This document shows, in pieces, positions 15,818 to 26,261 of a stretch of DNA of 64,000 bases. The stretch covers positions 3,175,501-3,239,500 of the forward strand of contig NZ_LN681225.1 in NCBI RefSeq assembly GCF_000953655.1, written 5' to 3'. The notes under the pieces are model-generated. The model was not told the DNA's origin. It did not search any database and worked only from the letters and a program-made list of their open reading frames with translations. Position 1 is the stretch's first letter, and every line of letters starts with the position of its first letter. This stretch comes from Legionella hackeliae (lineage in GTDB: Bacteria; Pseudomonadota; Gammaproteobacteria; Legionellales; Legionellaceae). The position numbers were made by a program, and so were the translations under genes.

Positions 15818-17008
15818 ATGCGTTTTAGTCATTGGATAGCTGGTCTATCCACTAGTTTACTTATGGCAACCAATTCACTGTCGGCTGCCTCTGTCCCCAC
15901 TGTTGAACAATTGCAAGTACCACAATGCCTCGCAAGCCAATTGTCTTTTTACCCCGTGCTTGCTGAAAATAAAGAATTTAAGATTATTGAAGTTCCTGTT
16001 GCAGACATAACTAAAATTGCTCTGCTTGCTGATAAGGTTCATTGTGGACGTTTTATTAATGTGAGCCATCATCTCACTACCAAGACGGCGAGTTCTAAAG
16101 TAAAGACGGCACAGGCTCTCTTAGCAAAACCTGAGTTTAAAGCAAATATCCCGGAAGCGATGTATGAAATTAAGCATCCAGCAGAAGTTAATACCGCTTT
16201 AGCGGCCGTTGATACTCAGAACATCATGAGTACTTTAACGCATTTAACGAATTACTATAATCGTTCTGCTACAACTGATCGCGGAAAAGAGGTTGCTCAG
16301 TGGCTACAGCAAGAATTTGAGGCAATGGCTATAGCGAATGGTCGGGAAGATACAACGACTTATTTTGTAGAAACTGGCTGGTATAAGCAACCTTCTTTAG
16401 TGACCGTGATTGGAAAAGATCTGAAAGAGCCTGGTATTGTTATCGGTGCCCACATGGATACATTAGATGGTCGCATGCCAGGGGCTGGAGATGATGGTAG
16501 TGGTTCTTCCAGTGTTATGGAAATTGCGCGTGTACTTTTAGCATCTAAAATGGAATTCAAACGCCCAATTTACATTATTTGGTATGCTGCTGAAGAGCGA
16601 GGTCTTGTAGGTTCAAGCTATGTCGTAGAAGATTTCCAGGAAAAAGGAATCCCTGTGAAAGCAGCGATTCAATTTGATATGACTGGATTCCGAAATGATC
16701 CTACCGATCAAACAATGTGGGTATTCCGTGACTACACCGACAAGACTCTAAGTAATTTTATGGTGGATCTGATTCAGACCTATGTCAAAGTTCCTGTGAG
16801 TTATTCAAAATGCGGTTATGGTTGTAGCGATCATGCTTCCTGGACTAAGGTAGGTATTCCAGCAGCATTTCCATGTGAAACAAGCTTTGAAGATCACAAC
16901 CCCTACATCCATTCAAAAGAAGACACAATGAACAGACTCTATCCTGAGCATATGACTAATTTTGCTAAATTAGGAATTGCTTTCGCAATTGAATTGGCTA
17001 GTGAATAA
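15818..17008 (+). CDS. lapA: Secreted M28 leucine aminopeptidase LapA
   Basis: An M28-family two-zinc aminopeptidase with a Sec signal peptide (RFSHWIAGLSTSLLMATNSLSA). Zinc and catalytic residues are visible: His and Asp in GAHMDT, Asp in GAGDDGSGS, the Glu pair in AAEERG, Asp in QFDMTG and His in PYIHSKEDT. In L. pneumophila LapA is exported by the Lsp type II system and supplies free amino acids. I take ATG 15818, 5 nt after AAGGAG, rather than the GTG 15812 or ATG 15815 just before it. It is divergent from mavN, as in L. pneumophila. A strong intrinsic terminator follows. Confidence 0.9.
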   Translation: MRFSHWIAGLSTSLLMATNSLSAASVPTVEQLQVPQCLASQLSFYPVLAENKEFKIIEVPVADITKIALLADKVHCGRFINVSHHLTTKTASSKVKTAQALLAKPEFKANIPEAMYEIKHPAEVNTALAAVDTQNIMSTLTHLTNYYNRSATTDRGKEVAQWLQQEFEAMAIANGREDTTTYFVETGWYKQPSLVTVIGKDLKEPGIVIGAHMDTLDGRMPGAGDDGSGSSSVMEIARVLLASKMEFKRPIYIIWYAAEERGLVGSSYVVEDFQEKGIPVKAAIQFDMTGFRNDPTDQTMWVFRDYTDKTLSNFMVDLIQTYVKVPVSYSKCGYGCSDHASWTKVGIPAAFPCETSFEDHNPYIHSKEDTMNRLYPEHMTNFAKLGIAFAIELASE

Positions 17009-17036
17009 TACAGACTAAACAGTTTGTTTTTAAAAC

Positions 17037-17066
17037 CAAAACCACCCTTTGTTGGGTGGTTTTTTT
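17037..17066. terminator. Rho-independent terminator of lapA (bidirectional)
   Basis: ACCACCC and GGGTGGT pair around a TTTGTT loop, preceded by a run of A and followed by seven T. This is a textbook intrinsic terminator that also works for the convergent gene ending at 17065. Confidence 0.92.
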
Positions 17067-17710
17067 AGTGTTTATAGGTCGCTAAATCATCTTGAGTTTC
17101 AGTTTGTGTTTTATCCTGTTGGCTTGCTAATGAGCTAAGATCTAAGCCTTTGTCTGAATCATGTGTATCTGAGATTGTTCCCATGGTATTTTTCTCAGCA
17201 AAAGATTTTTGTTGCTGTAAATGTTCAATTTTTTGAGCGATATTAGCAATTTTTTTATCGACTTCACTTGTTTCTATTGTACGATTGCTATCGATAAGAT
17301 TTTTTACACTGGTCATTTCTGATTGCGCTCGTAAAAAATCTTGTTTTGCTGTGTCTCTATTCGAATCATTGAGAGATTTACCTTGATCCAATAAGTAAAA
17401 TTCATTACCTTCCTTAACCAGTTGTTTATCCGAAGGGACAATAAAGTCGGCTTCTGTGAAGGAACTCACTCGCTCACCCTGTTGATTGTACATATGTTTT
17501 TCACCCTTCGTAACCGCAAGCATATCTTTGAGAGTGCCAATTTGAAGATTTTTTGCATTAAGTTCCTGAAGTTTGGTCCTGGCTCCAGTGTTATCTCCGT
17601 CCTCTATCATTTCCTTCTTTTGAATTATAAAAGCGAGTGCTAGCCCAATCAGTTTGTAAACCAATTTGATGAATTAAGAGGTCAAATTCTTTAGGAGAAA
17701 ACTTCTTCAT
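17065..17710 (-). pseudogene. Hypothetical coiled-coil protein with a probable 1-nt frameshift near its start
   Basis: The longest frame (17065-17664) has no good start: its first codon is TTG right after an in-frame TAA, with no ribosome site. Another frame begins at ATG 17710 with MKKFSPKEFDLLIHQIG and stops at 17591. Removing one of two G (17613-17614, CC on the plus strand) joins them as ...YNSKE-EMIEDGDN..., a smooth ~214-residue protein. The C-terminal 180 residues are charged, Gln/Ser/Asp-rich and helical with coiled-coil character (KIANIAQKIEHLQQQK); no family recognised. Reinitiation at ATG 17610 (MIEDGD) just after AAGGA is possible, so a shorter product may still be made. Confidence 0.55.
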
Positions 17711-17790
17711 AATACTTAAAAAGTTAAGATATCTTTATAAGTATAGTTCGTTTGATTCTGGTGCAAAATCCTATTATGTGACGGTGATGC

Positions 17791-17828
17791 ATCATGTTTG
17801 CTGGGCGTGTTGACCCAACAAACATGAT
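17791..17828 (-). terminator. Imperfect hairpin after spoVR
   Basis: ATCATGTTTG-C-TGGG pairs with CCCA-A-CAAACATGAT, with a single internal mismatch and an 8-nt loop. It begins at the spoVR stop codon and lacks a clear U-tract. Confidence 0.5.
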
Positions 17829-19354
17829 TAATGAGTTTCCTTTGGCGGATTTTTTGCCTGAGGTTGAGGACAAAAATATTCAGCAGTAACTTGCCCTGTG
17901 TCATCCACAGATTGTATGGCAACAGGAAATTTCCATAAGGTATATAAATGTTTTAACACCTCAGCAGTACTGTCTCCAAGCGGAACGCGATGATGTTGTG
18001 TGTAGCGTAACGTTAAGGACCGGTCCCCTTCTATATCAACAGAGTAAATTTGGATATCAGGTTCAAGATAACCCAGATTGTATTGCCGGGATAATGCTTC
18101 CCGAATAGTTTGATAGCCTTGTTCGTTGTGAATAGCGCCGACATAGAGATCAGGTTGCCTGTCATCGTCTATGATGTAAAACAGTTTAAGTTCGCGTATT
18201 AAGTTGGGTGATAGATATTGCGCAATGAAACTTTCATCTTTGAAATTTCGCATCGCAGTATCCAGGCTTGTCAACCAATCAGTATTCGCTAGATAAGGGA
18301 ACCATTGTTCATCTTCTTTTGTAGGATTTTCACAGATGCGCTTAATATCCTGCATCATGTGATAGCCTAGAGTGTAAGGATTTATCCCGCTGAAATAAGG
18401 GCTATTAAATGAGGGTTGCATAATCACATTAGTATGACTTTGCAAAATTTCAAGCATGAACTCATCGGTTACTAATCTTTCATCATAGAGGGCATTGAGT
18501 AAGGTGTAATGCCAAAAGCAGGCCCATCCTTCGTTCATGACTTTAGTTTGTCCTTGAGGATAAAAATACTGAGCAATTTTTCTCACAATGCGCACGATTT
18601 CCCGCTGCCAGGATTTTAATAAAGGCGCGTTTTTTTCAATGAAGTAGAGAATGTTTTCCTGCGGTTCTTCAGGGAAACGTTTTTTATATCCATTTTCATC
18701 AACCTGTTTGCTTTGAGGAATGGTGCGCCACAATTCATTCACTTGTGATTGTAAATACATCTCGCGATTTTGTTGACGAATTTTTTCTTCTTGAATGGAC
18801 AAACTGGCAGGATGCTTGTATCGGTCTACACCGTAATTCATAAGGGAATGACACGCATCAAGAATGGCTTCTACCTCATCAATGCCGTAGCGTTGCTCAC
18901 ATTCGCTAATATAATTTCTCGCAAAAACCAGGTAGTCAATAATGGCATCTGCTGACGTCCACATTTTGAATAAATAATTATTTTTAAAGAAAGAATTATG
19001 GCCATAGCAAGCATGCGCAATTACCAGGGCCTGCATTGCCATGGTATTTTCTTCCATGAGGTAAGAGATACAAGGATTTGAATTAATGACTAATTCATAA
19101 GCTAATCCCATTTGTCCGCGTTTATAACTTTTTTCAACACCAACAAAATGTTTTCCAAATGACCAATGATGATAACCAATGGGCATGCCCACCGATGCAT
19201 AAGCATCCATCATCTGCTCAGCAGAGATGATTTCAATTTGATTGGGATAGGTGTCTAATTTGAAATCTTTTGCCAAACGAGCAATTTCTTTATCATAGGC
19301 TTGAATAAGCTCAAAGGTCCATTCAGCTCCAATGGATAAAGGTTTTTTTCTCAT
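17828..19354 (-). CDS. spoVR: SpoVR/YcgB family protein
   Basis: The 508-residue length is the standard SpoVR size. Family blocks include EWTFELI near the N-terminus, [55 protein letters not shown] and [13 protein letters not shown]. The biochemical role is unsettled; in non-sporulating bacteria it is nearly always coupled to PrkA and YeaH and induced in starvation or stationary phase. Its ATG overlaps the yeaH stop by 4 nt (ATGA type), so translation is coupled. Confidence 0.95.
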   Translation of the reverse strand: MRKKPLSIGAEWTFELIQAYDKEIARLAKDFKLDTYPNQIEIISAEQMMDAYASVGMPIGYHHWSFGKHFVGVEKSYKRGQMGLAYELVINSNPCISYLMEENTMAMQALVIAHACYGHNSFFKNNYLFKMWTSADAIIDYLVFARNYISECEQRYGIDEVEAILDACHSLMNYGVDRYKHPASLSIQEEKIRQQNREMYLQSQVNELWRTIPQSKQVDENGYKKRFPEEPQENILYFIEKNAPLLKSWQREIVRIVRKIAQYFYPQGQTKVMNEGWACFWHYTLLNALYDERLVTDEFMLEILQSHTNVIMQPSFNSPYFSGINPYTLGYHMMQDIKRICENPTKEDEQWFPYLANTDWLTSLDTAMRNFKDESFIAQYLSPNLIRELKLFYIIDDDRQPDLYVGAIHNEQGYQTIREALSRQYNLGYLEPDIQIYSVDIEGDRSLTLRYTQHHRVPLGDSTAEVLKHLYTLWKFPVAIQSVDDTGQVTAEYFCPQPQAKNPPKETH

Positions 19355-20619
19355 GTGGTTTTCCTTTTGAATAATTCGCGAAAAACTGGGTAAATATCAG
19401 CTACATTATCAATATTTTCCATCGCAAAATTGGGATAGGAATTGCGAACCTGTTGATAAACTTCCCAAAGACTTTGATGATGACGCGGCATAATTTCTAT
19501 GTAGGCAAAATATTGCAGCAAAGGCATAATTTTTTCTTGCAATAACTCCTGGCAATAAGGAGAGTCAGCATTCCAATTATCGCCATCAGAGGCTTGAGCG
19601 ACGTAAATATTCCAGGCCGAGGGCGGATATCGTGCTTCAATCGTTGCAGATAATAACTCGAGCGCGCTGGATACTACTGTTCCCCCGGTTTCACGGGAGT
19701 AAAAAAACTCTTCCTCATTCACTTCCTTCGCTGAAGTATGATGACGAATGAAGACTAATTCTATTTTTTCATAATTCTTCGTTAAAAAAAGATAAAGCAG
19801 GATAAAAAAACGTTTCGCGATGTCTTTTTTAGCCTCATCCATCGAGCCGGAAACATCCATTACACAAAACATAACGGCTTGCGTTGACGGGGAGGGTACC
19901 CGAACACGATTGTTATATCGTAAGTCGATGGTATCAATGAAGGGAACTGATTTGATCTTTTTCTTAAGGAATTCAATATCCCGTTTCAGGCGAAGAATAT
20001 CAATTTTTTGTGCATTGGGATTGGCTTCTAATTCGCTTAATTCCTCTTCAGCCTGACGTAACTGTCGCTTGTAAGGTGAGGCTAATGCCATACGACGACC
20101 TGTCGCCTGACGCATAGAGCGCACAACGTTTATATTCGTCGGAATACCACTACTAGTCACCCCAGCGCGAATAGTTTTGTAGGTGGTCATTCTTGCCAAT
20201 TCTTTTTTGATTAAATCAGGTAATTCCAAATCTTCGAAATACAGATCTAGAAATTCTTCGCGAGATAATTGAAAGACAAACTCATCCTCACCCTCACCGG
20301 AATCACTGGCTTGACCGCCGCCGCCACCGCCATCACCACCACCTGAAGGACGTTTGATTCTATCGCCCGCTAAGAATTCATCATTACCGGGCAGAATGCG
20401 CTCTACCCGACCACCTTGTCCACGATGAAAGCGCGGCTCAGAGATATCACGCGAAGGAATACTGATTTCTTCACCTTGATCAATTTCCGTAATACTACGC
20501 TTACCAACTGCGTCAGAAACGGCACGTTTGATCTGGTTCTTGTAGCGGCGTAAAAAACGCTGGCGGTTTACTGTGCTTTTTTTACCAGCATTTAGCCGTC
20601 TATCAATGATTTGCGACAT
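19351..20619 (-). CDS. yeaH: YeaH/YhbH family protein (DUF444, VWA-like)
   Basis: The 422-residue protein has a disordered, Gly-rich segment at ~95-110 (GGDGGGGGG) and a C-terminal von Willebrand A-like domain with the MIDAS signature DVSGSMDE near residue 250. It opens with [19 protein letters not shown], typical of the family. It is the middle gene of prkA-yeaH-spoVR, 72 nt after prkA. It probably works with the PrkA kinase in a stress-adaptation complex; no catalytic activity is established. Confidence 0.93.
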   Translation of the reverse strand: MSQIIDRRLNAGKKSTVNRQRFLRRYKNQIKRAVSDAVGKRSITEIDQGEEISIPSRDISEPRFHRGQGGRVERILPGNDEFLAGDRIKRPSGGGDGGGGGGQASDSGEGEDEFVFQLSREEFLDLYFEDLELPDLIKKELARMTTYKTIRAGVTSSGIPTNINVVRSMRQATGRRMALASPYKRQLRQAEEELSELEANPNAQKIDILRLKRDIEFLKKKIKSVPFIDTIDLRYNNRVRVPSPSTQAVMFCVMDVSGSMDEAKKDIAKRFFILLYLFLTKNYEKIELVFIRHHTSAKEVNEEEFFYSRETGGTVVSSALELLSATIEARYPPSAWNIYVAQASDGDNWNADSPYCQELLQEKIMPLLQYFAYIEIMPRHHQSLWEVYQQVRNSYPNFAMENIDNVADIYPVFRELFKRKTT

Positions 20620-20691
20620 AACTAGAATCCTTATTCATCGCTTATCTTAATGAATTGATAGACTAATTATTAAGATAAGCTCTGCACTTAG

Positions 20692-22623
20692 TTATTGTGA
20701 TTTGCGGACTCGCAAATACCACTCGCACAGTAACCTTACTTGCTTGCGGGTATAGCCTTTGTCTACCATGCGCGCAATAAATTCCTCATGTTTTTTCTTA
20801 TCGTCTTCAGACGCTTTGGCATTGAAGGATATTACTGGTAATAAATCCTCTGTATTGGTAAACATTTTTTTCTCAATCACAGTTTTTAACTTCTCATAAC
20901 TATTCCATACCGGATTTTTTCCATGATTATTGGCACGAGCTCTAAGAACAAAATTAACCACTTCATTACGAAAATCTTTTGGATTGGAAATTCCAGCTGG
21001 TTTTTCTATTTTCTCAAGCTCGAGATTTAAGGAACTACGATCAAAAATTTCTCCCGTATCAGGATCTCGATAGTCCTGATCTTGAATCCAAAAATCGGCA
21101 TAAGTAATATATCTGTCAAAAATATTTTGTCCGTATTCAGAATACGATTCGAGATAAGCTGTTTGAATCTCTTTGCCAATAAATTCAACGTATTTTGGTG
21201 TTAAATATTCTTTCATGAACGTTAAATATTTTTCATGAAGCTCTTGAGGAAATTGTTCTTGTTCAATTTGACGTTCAAGAACATAGAGCAAGTGCACAGG
21301 GTTAGCAGCAATCTCAGTGTGATCGAAATTAAATACTTTGGACAAAATCTTAAAGGCAAAACGGGTTGATATACCACTCATACCTTCGTCCACTCCGGCA
21401 AAATCTCGATATTCCTGATAAGATTTTGCTTTAGGATCAGTGTCTTTTAAGCTTTCGCCATTATAAACGCGCATCTTTGAATAAATGCTTGAATTTTGTG
21501 GCTCTTTTAAGCGAGTTAACACAGAAAATTGAGCGAGCATATCTAATGTCCCCGGTGCACAAGGGGCATCTTTAAGAGAACTGTGGTCTACGAGCTTTTT
21601 ATAAATTCTTAACTCTTCAGAGACTCGTAAGCAATAAGGTACTTTGACAATATTAATACGGTCAATAAATGCCTCATTGTTTTTGTTATTGCGGAATGTC
21701 TGCCACTCAGCTTCGTTAGAATGAGCAAGGATAATACCTTCGAAGGGGATTGCGGATAATCCCTCTGTGGCATTGTAATTTCCTTCCTGGGTTGCGGTTA
21801 ACAACGGATGAAGCACTTTAATAGGTGCTTTAAACATCTCCACGAACTCCAATAAACCGCGGTTAGCGCGGCACAAGCCCCCTGAATAACTATAAGCATC
21901 AGGATCATCTTGAGAAAACTCCTCTAACTTACGGATATCTACCTTACCGACCAGAGAGGAAATATCCTGGTTATTTTCATCACCAGGTTCAGTTTTCGCA
22001 ATGGCAATTTGTTTTAAGCGAGAAGGTTTTACTTTAATAACTTTAAACTGGCTAATATCCCCATTGTATTCTTGAAGGCGTTTAACAGCCCAGGGAGACA
22101 TGACATAACGTAAATGTCGCGGTGGAATACCAAAGCGCTCAAAAAGTAATTCACCATCTTCTTCCGGGTCAAACAGAGAAAGTGGGGAATCAAAGACGGG
22201 TGAGCCTTTAATGGCGTAAAAAGGAACTTTCTGCATCAAATCTTTTAATTTTTCAGCCAAGGATGATTTACCGCCCCCTACTGGCCCTAAAAGATAAAGA
22301 ACCTGTTTCGTTTCTTCCAAGCCTTGAGCGGAGTGTCTCAGGAAGCCTACAATTTGCTCAATAGGTTCTTCCATTCCAAAAAATTCTTTAAATACAGGAT
22401 ATTGATGAATAACCTTATTTGAAAAAAGACGCGATAAAATTGGATCGTGGCGTGTATCAATGCGTTCAGGCTCACCAATAGCCATCAACAAGCGTTCGGC
22501 TGGGTTAGCGTAGGCAGAAGGGTCTGTGCGACATAATTCGAGGTATTCATTGAGGGTCAGCTCCTCCTCTTTGTTATCCACAAAGCGTTGAGTATAGCCA
22601 GTTAAAAAATCATTTGTATTCAT
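20692..22623 (-). CDS. prkA: PrkA/YeaG serine protein kinase (AAA+ type)
   Basis: A 643-residue PrkA. An N-terminal AAA+ module shows Walker A LGPVGGGKSS near residue 112 and the conserved FFGMEEPIEQIVGFLRHSAQG block before it. The C-terminal third is the PrkA-specific region. The kinase (or ATPase/protease, as debated) is linked to starvation, nitrogen stress and, in Bacillus, sporulation control. It is first in the operon with an AAGGGG ribosome site. Its 200-bp upstream gap to divergent pepN should hold the operon promoter; no single obvious element stands out. Confidence 0.95.
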   Translation of the reverse strand: MNTNDFLTGYTQRFVDNKEEELTLNEYLELCRTDPSAYANPAERLLMAIGEPERIDTRHDPILSRLFSNKVIHQYPVFKEFFGMEEPIEQIVGFLRHSAQGLEETKQVLYLLGPVGGGKSSLAEKLKDLMQKVPFYAIKGSPVFDSPLSLFDPEEDGELLFERFGIPPRHLRYVMSPWAVKRLQEYNGDISQFKVIKVKPSRLKQIAIAKTEPGDENNQDISSLVGKVDIRKLEEFSQDDPDAYSYSGGLCRANRGLLEFVEMFKAPIKVLHPLLTATQEGNYNATEGLSAIPFEGIILAHSNEAEWQTFRNNKNNEAFIDRINIVKVPYCLRVSEELRIYKKLVDHSSLKDAPCAPGTLDMLAQFSVLTRLKEPQNSSIYSKMRVYNGESLKDTDPKAKSYQEYRDFAGVDEGMSGISTRFAFKILSKVFNFDHTEIAANPVHLLYVLERQIEQEQFPQELHEKYLTFMKEYLTPKYVEFIGKEIQTAYLESYSEYGQNIFDRYITYADFWIQDQDYRDPDTGEIFDRSSLNLELEKIEKPAGISNPKDFRNEVVNFVLRARANNHGKNPVWNSYEKLKTVIEKKMFTNTEDLLPVISFNAKASEDDKKKHEEFIARMVDKGYTRKQVRLLCEWYLRVRKSQ

Positions 22624-22824
22624 AAGTCAATCCCCTTTTACTTATCCCTGCCTAATTTGGGAAAATAGCTCAGCTTTTTTTCTAACTTCAATTTTTTTGC
22701 ATTTCGCCTGTAAAAGCGAGACACTACTTAAATTTAGTATAGCCTTAGTCAGACAAATTTAATAAAAAATTCAAACTATTATTTTAATATTTTTTGGTCT
22801 ATAGCAAGAACAGGAGCAAACTCC

Positions 22825-25407
22825 ATGCCAGACACTACTATTTATTTAAAAAATTACCAACCACCTGTTTTTACAGTAAAAAATGTTGATCTTAATTTTG
22901 ATCTCTATGATGACCATGCTCTTGTCACTAGCCAATTGGAATTGAAGCGTCAGCATCAAGGAGGGCTGCACTTGTATGGGGATGAGTTAGAACTGGTTAG
23001 TATTCATATAAATAGCCGGCAATTGACTGAGTCTGACTATGAGTTGCGTGAGGGAGATCTACTGATTAAAAATTGCCCTGATGAGTTGACTTTGAAGATA
23101 GTTACACGCATACGCCCACAGGAAAATACTCAGCTATCTGGCCTTTATCGTTCTAACCACCTTTTTTGTACCCAATGTGAAGCCGAGGGTTTTAGACGTA
23201 TTACTTTTTTCCCGGATAGACCCGATGTATTAGCACCCTTTACCACCACTATTACCGCAGACAAAGAGAAATACCCTGTTTTACTTTCCAATGGTAATTT
23301 AATTGATTCTGGTGATCTACCCGCAGGACGTCACTGGGTGAAATGGCAAGATCCTTTCAAAAAGCCCTCTTATCTTTTTGCATTAGTGGCAGGTGATTTA
23401 GCGCACATTTCAGACACATTCCAAACTCGTTCGGGTAAGCATGTTGACTTGCATGTGTATGTAGAACCTGGGAATGAAGATAAATGTGAGCATGCGATGG
23501 CGTCTTTAAAGCGTGCGATGCGTTGGGATGAAGAGATGTATGGACGCGAATATGATTTAGCAATCTTTATGATTGTTGCAGTTAGTGATTTCAATATGGG
23601 GGCGATGGAAAACAAAGGATTAAATATTTTTAATTCAAAATACATTTTGGCACGTTCCGATACGGCAACCGATCAAGATTTTGCCGATATTGAAGGCGTT
23701 GTTGGCCATGAGTACTTTCACAATTGGACAGGAAATCGCGTCACTTGCCGTGATTGGTTCCAACTAAGCCTCAAAGAAGGCCTGACTGTATTTCGTGATC
23801 AAGAGTTTTCTCGAGATATGAATTCTCGCGATGTTAACCGTATTCAAGATGTGAAAACGTTACGCAGCACCCAGTTCCCCGAGGATGCGGGTACCATGGC
23901 GCATCCAGTTCGCCCTGAATCCTATCAAGAAATTAATAACTTCTATACGGCTACGGTCTACAACAAAGGCGCTGAAGTTATCCGTATGCAGCAGACTTTG
24001 TTAGGCAAAGATGGATTTCGCCGCGGAATGGATTTGTACTTTGAAAGACATGATGGTCAGGCGGTAACAATTGATGACTTTGTGGCCGCGATGGAAGATG
24101 CTAATCAGGTTGATTTAACCCAATTTAAACGCTGGTATAGTCAGGCAGGAACACCCGAGGTGAGGGTTTCCAAGCACTTTAGGGGTGACACCTTGACCAT
24201 TACCATGACCCAATCATGTCCAGCTACTCCAGAGTGCACGGATAAAAAACCTTTTCATATTCCGATTCGCGTCGCGTTATTTGACGCAAATGGTCAGAAA
24301 TTAGCTATCGAAAAAGATGTTTTAGAACTGCGTGAAGCAGAACAGACGTTTAGCTTTACAGGATTAAAAGGCGAGCCTATTGTTTCTTTGTTACGCGATT
24401 TTTCAGCGCCAATTAAATTATATTCTCAGGCCAGTGAAAAAGAGCTATTGGCGTTACTGCGTTTTGAAACAGATGGTTTTGCAAAATGGGATGCAGCTCA
24501 GCGATTAGCATTAAACTGCATACAAACTTATTTCAACTCCCCTCAGCAAGAGTGGGGTATTCCTGATGCATTGCTTGCTGCCTATCGTCATGTTTTGTTA
24601 GATGAGTCACTGGATAATGCATTGCGAGCAGAAATTCTAACCCCCCCCTCATTTGAGGAGGTTGCTGCGAGTTTAACTGGGGTGGATGTTGATAACGTTG
24701 AGGCTGCACGTGATTATTTCCGTAAAACATTAGGCATGTATTTAATTGAAGAGGCTTCTTCTACCTATCAACGCTTATGGCAAATTGAAAGTCATGCTAT
24801 GAATGCACAAGCCTATGGCCAAAGACAATTAAGAAATATCTGTTTATGGTTAATGATGAAGGCGGATGAAAAACGTAGTTTAAGTGTATGCCGACAGCAA
24901 TTTATCAAGTCCCGAACCATGACTGACCAGATGGCGAGTTTTGCCTTATTAAACAATTGTACTCAAGAGTCGTTCAGAGAACAGTCTATTGATAGTTTCT
25001 ATCAACAATGGTCTCAAGATGAGTTGGTCTTGGATAAATGGTTTGCAATTCAGGCAAGCAGTGAGTTGCCCGATACCTTAGCGCGAGTTAAAACGCTGTT
25101 AAAACACCCTGCGTTTAATATAAAAAATCCTAATAAAGTAAGAGCATTAATTGGCGCTTTTTGTCAAAGCAATCCACGAAACTTCCATGCCAAAGATGGT
25201 AGTGGCTATGCTTTCTTGACAGAGATGATAGTTAAGCTCGACAAAATAAATCCACAAATTACTGCAAGACTCGCCACTCCTTTTACTCGTTGGCGTCGCT
25301 ATGATTTAAAACGACAAGAGCTAATCAAACAAGAACTCAGACAATTGGCTTCACTTGAGCTGTCAAGAGACTTGCGTGAAGTGGTTGCAAAAAGTTTAGT
25401 GGTTTGA
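22825..25407 (+). CDS. pepN: Aminopeptidase N (M1 family)
   Basis: The 860-residue cytoplasmic alanyl aminopeptidase of the PepN type. The substrate-anchoring GAMEN motif is at about residue 259 and the zinc site HEYFH is at 295-299, with the third ligand Glu in SLKEGLTVF. Four domains run through to the helical C-terminus. It trims N-terminal residues from peptides during protein turnover. AGGAG sits 8 nt before ATG. A 10-bp hairpin lies 31 nt after the stop. Confidence 0.96.
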   Translation: MPDTTIYLKNYQPPVFTVKNVDLNFDLYDDHALVTSQLELKRQHQGGLHLYGDELELVSIHINSRQLTESDYELREGDLLIKNCPDELTLKIVTRIRPQENTQLSGLYRSNHLFCTQCEAEGFRRITFFPDRPDVLAPFTTTITADKEKYPVLLSNGNLIDSGDLPAGRHWVKWQDPFKKPSYLFALVAGDLAHISDTFQTRSGKHVDLHVYVEPGNEDKCEHAMASLKRAMRWDEEMYGREYDLAIFMIVAVSDFNMGAMENKGLNIFNSKYILARSDTATDQDFADIEGVVGHEYFHNWTGNRVTCRDWFQLSLKEGLTVFRDQEFSRDMNSRDVNRIQDVKTLRSTQFPEDAGTMAHPVRPESYQEINNFYTATVYNKGAEVIRMQQTLLGKDGFRRGMDLYFERHDGQAVTIDDFVAAMEDANQVDLTQFKRWYSQAGTPEVRVSKHFRGDTLTITMTQSCPATPECTDKKPFHIPIRVALFDANGQKLAIEKDVLELREAEQTFSFTGLKGEPIVSLLRDFSAPIKLYSQASEKELLALLRFETDGFAKWDAAQRLALNCIQTYFNSPQQEWGIPDALLAAYRHVLLDESLDNALRAEILTPPSFEEVAASLTGVDVDNVEAARDYFRKTLGMYLIEEASSTYQRLWQIESHAMNAQAYGQRQLRNICLWLMMKADEKRSLSVCRQQFIKSRTMTDQMASFALLNNCTQESFREQSIDSFYQQWSQDELVLDKWFAIQASSELPDTLARVKTLLKHPAFNIKNPNKVRALIGAFCQSNPRNFHAKDGSGYAFLTEMIVKLDKINPQITARLATPFTRWRRYDLKRQELIKQELRQLASLELSRDLREVVAKSLVV

Positions 25408-25437
25408 TTTCAATCAAAGCCTGATATCGTGAGATTC

Positions 25438-25464
25438 GCATCGCCATCAATCAAATGGCGATGC
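25438..25464. terminator. Hairpin after pepN
   Basis: GCATCGCCAT and ATGGCGATGC form a perfect 10-bp stem with a 7-nt CAATCAA loop. No U-run follows, so a transcript-end or stabilising role is likely but not certain. Confidence 0.5.
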
Positions 25465-25537
25465 ACTTTGCTAATTCGCAGCTTAAGTCCTAAACTTAAA
25501 AGATAAGATACTTCATTTGCATAGCAGGGAGGGGGGT

Positions 25538-26068
25538 ATGAATCAGCGGTATTTAGAGCAATGGAGTGAAATAGCAAAGCATATGCAAAAACCATTTCTT
25601 GAAATGCTCGAACTGAATCTGACAACGTTAAAAAACTTTAAATTTATTAAAGCTGAAGATTTGGCTACTATCAAAAGTCCTGAAGAATTTATTGAAAAAC
25701 AAGTGAACCTTGCCATAGAAAATGGCCATAGAGCACTTAATTATTTTCAACAATCGTTTGCAATCTTTGAACAAACCCTACGTCCCATTACCGAGTCAGT
25801 TAAAAATTCCTCAAAATCAACCTTGGACACGGCAAGAACTTTAAAAGCATTGTTAGATCCAACAAAATTAACCATGGCTCCTACAAAAGCAGCAATTGAC
25901 ATCACTAAGCCGCTGTTGGACCCCATGCTTGCCACTGCAAGTTTCAGTCCTCAGCAGGCACTCATGGAAATAGCAAATTTTGCGGTGGATTCTGATAAAT
26001 CAACGGTAAAAAAATCGACTTCTCACCTAAAGAAATCTCAAGGTAGAGAAAAATTTAAGAAACATTAG
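25538..26068 (+). CDS. Phasin-family protein
   Basis: A 176-residue amphipathic helical protein with the Phasin_2 pattern: QRYLEQWSEIAKHMQKPFLEMLELN at the start, FQQSFAIFEQTLRP in the middle and a Lys-rich tail. Phasins coat polyhydroxybutyrate granules and limit their size; Legionella stores PHB before transmission. The start is ATG 25538, right after GGAGGGGGG. No PHB synthase gene is in the window, so the granule role is inferred from family only. Confidence 0.8.
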   Translation: MNQRYLEQWSEIAKHMQKPFLEMLELNLTTLKNFKFIKAEDLATIKSPEEFIEKQVNLAIENGHRALNYFQQSFAIFEQTLRPITESVKNSSKSTLDTARTLKALLDPTKLTMAPTKAAIDITKPLLDPMLATASFSPQQALMEIANFAVDSDKSTVKKSTSHLKKSQGREKFKKH

Positions 26069-26098
26069 AAGACACAAAAAATCTTAGTCTGCCATGTC

Positions 26099-26125
26099 CA
26101 AAAATTTAGGAACCCTAAACTTTTG
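26099..26125 (+). terminator. Probable terminator of the phasin gene
   Basis: CAAAAATTTAGG pairs with CCTAAACTTTTG over 11 of 12 positions with a 3-nt loop, followed by GGGTCTGTGTTTTTG. A moderately convincing intrinsic terminator. Confidence 0.45.
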
Positions 26126-26261
26126 GGGTCTGTGTTTTTGTGCGCAATTTTACAATTAGAACAACGGATTGAGTTAATTTAAAAGCATTCTGACCAATAT
26201 TTGTATTTATTGAGCTAATGGTGTGATAAAGTCGTCATTTTACAAGAGCCAGGAATTAAAT

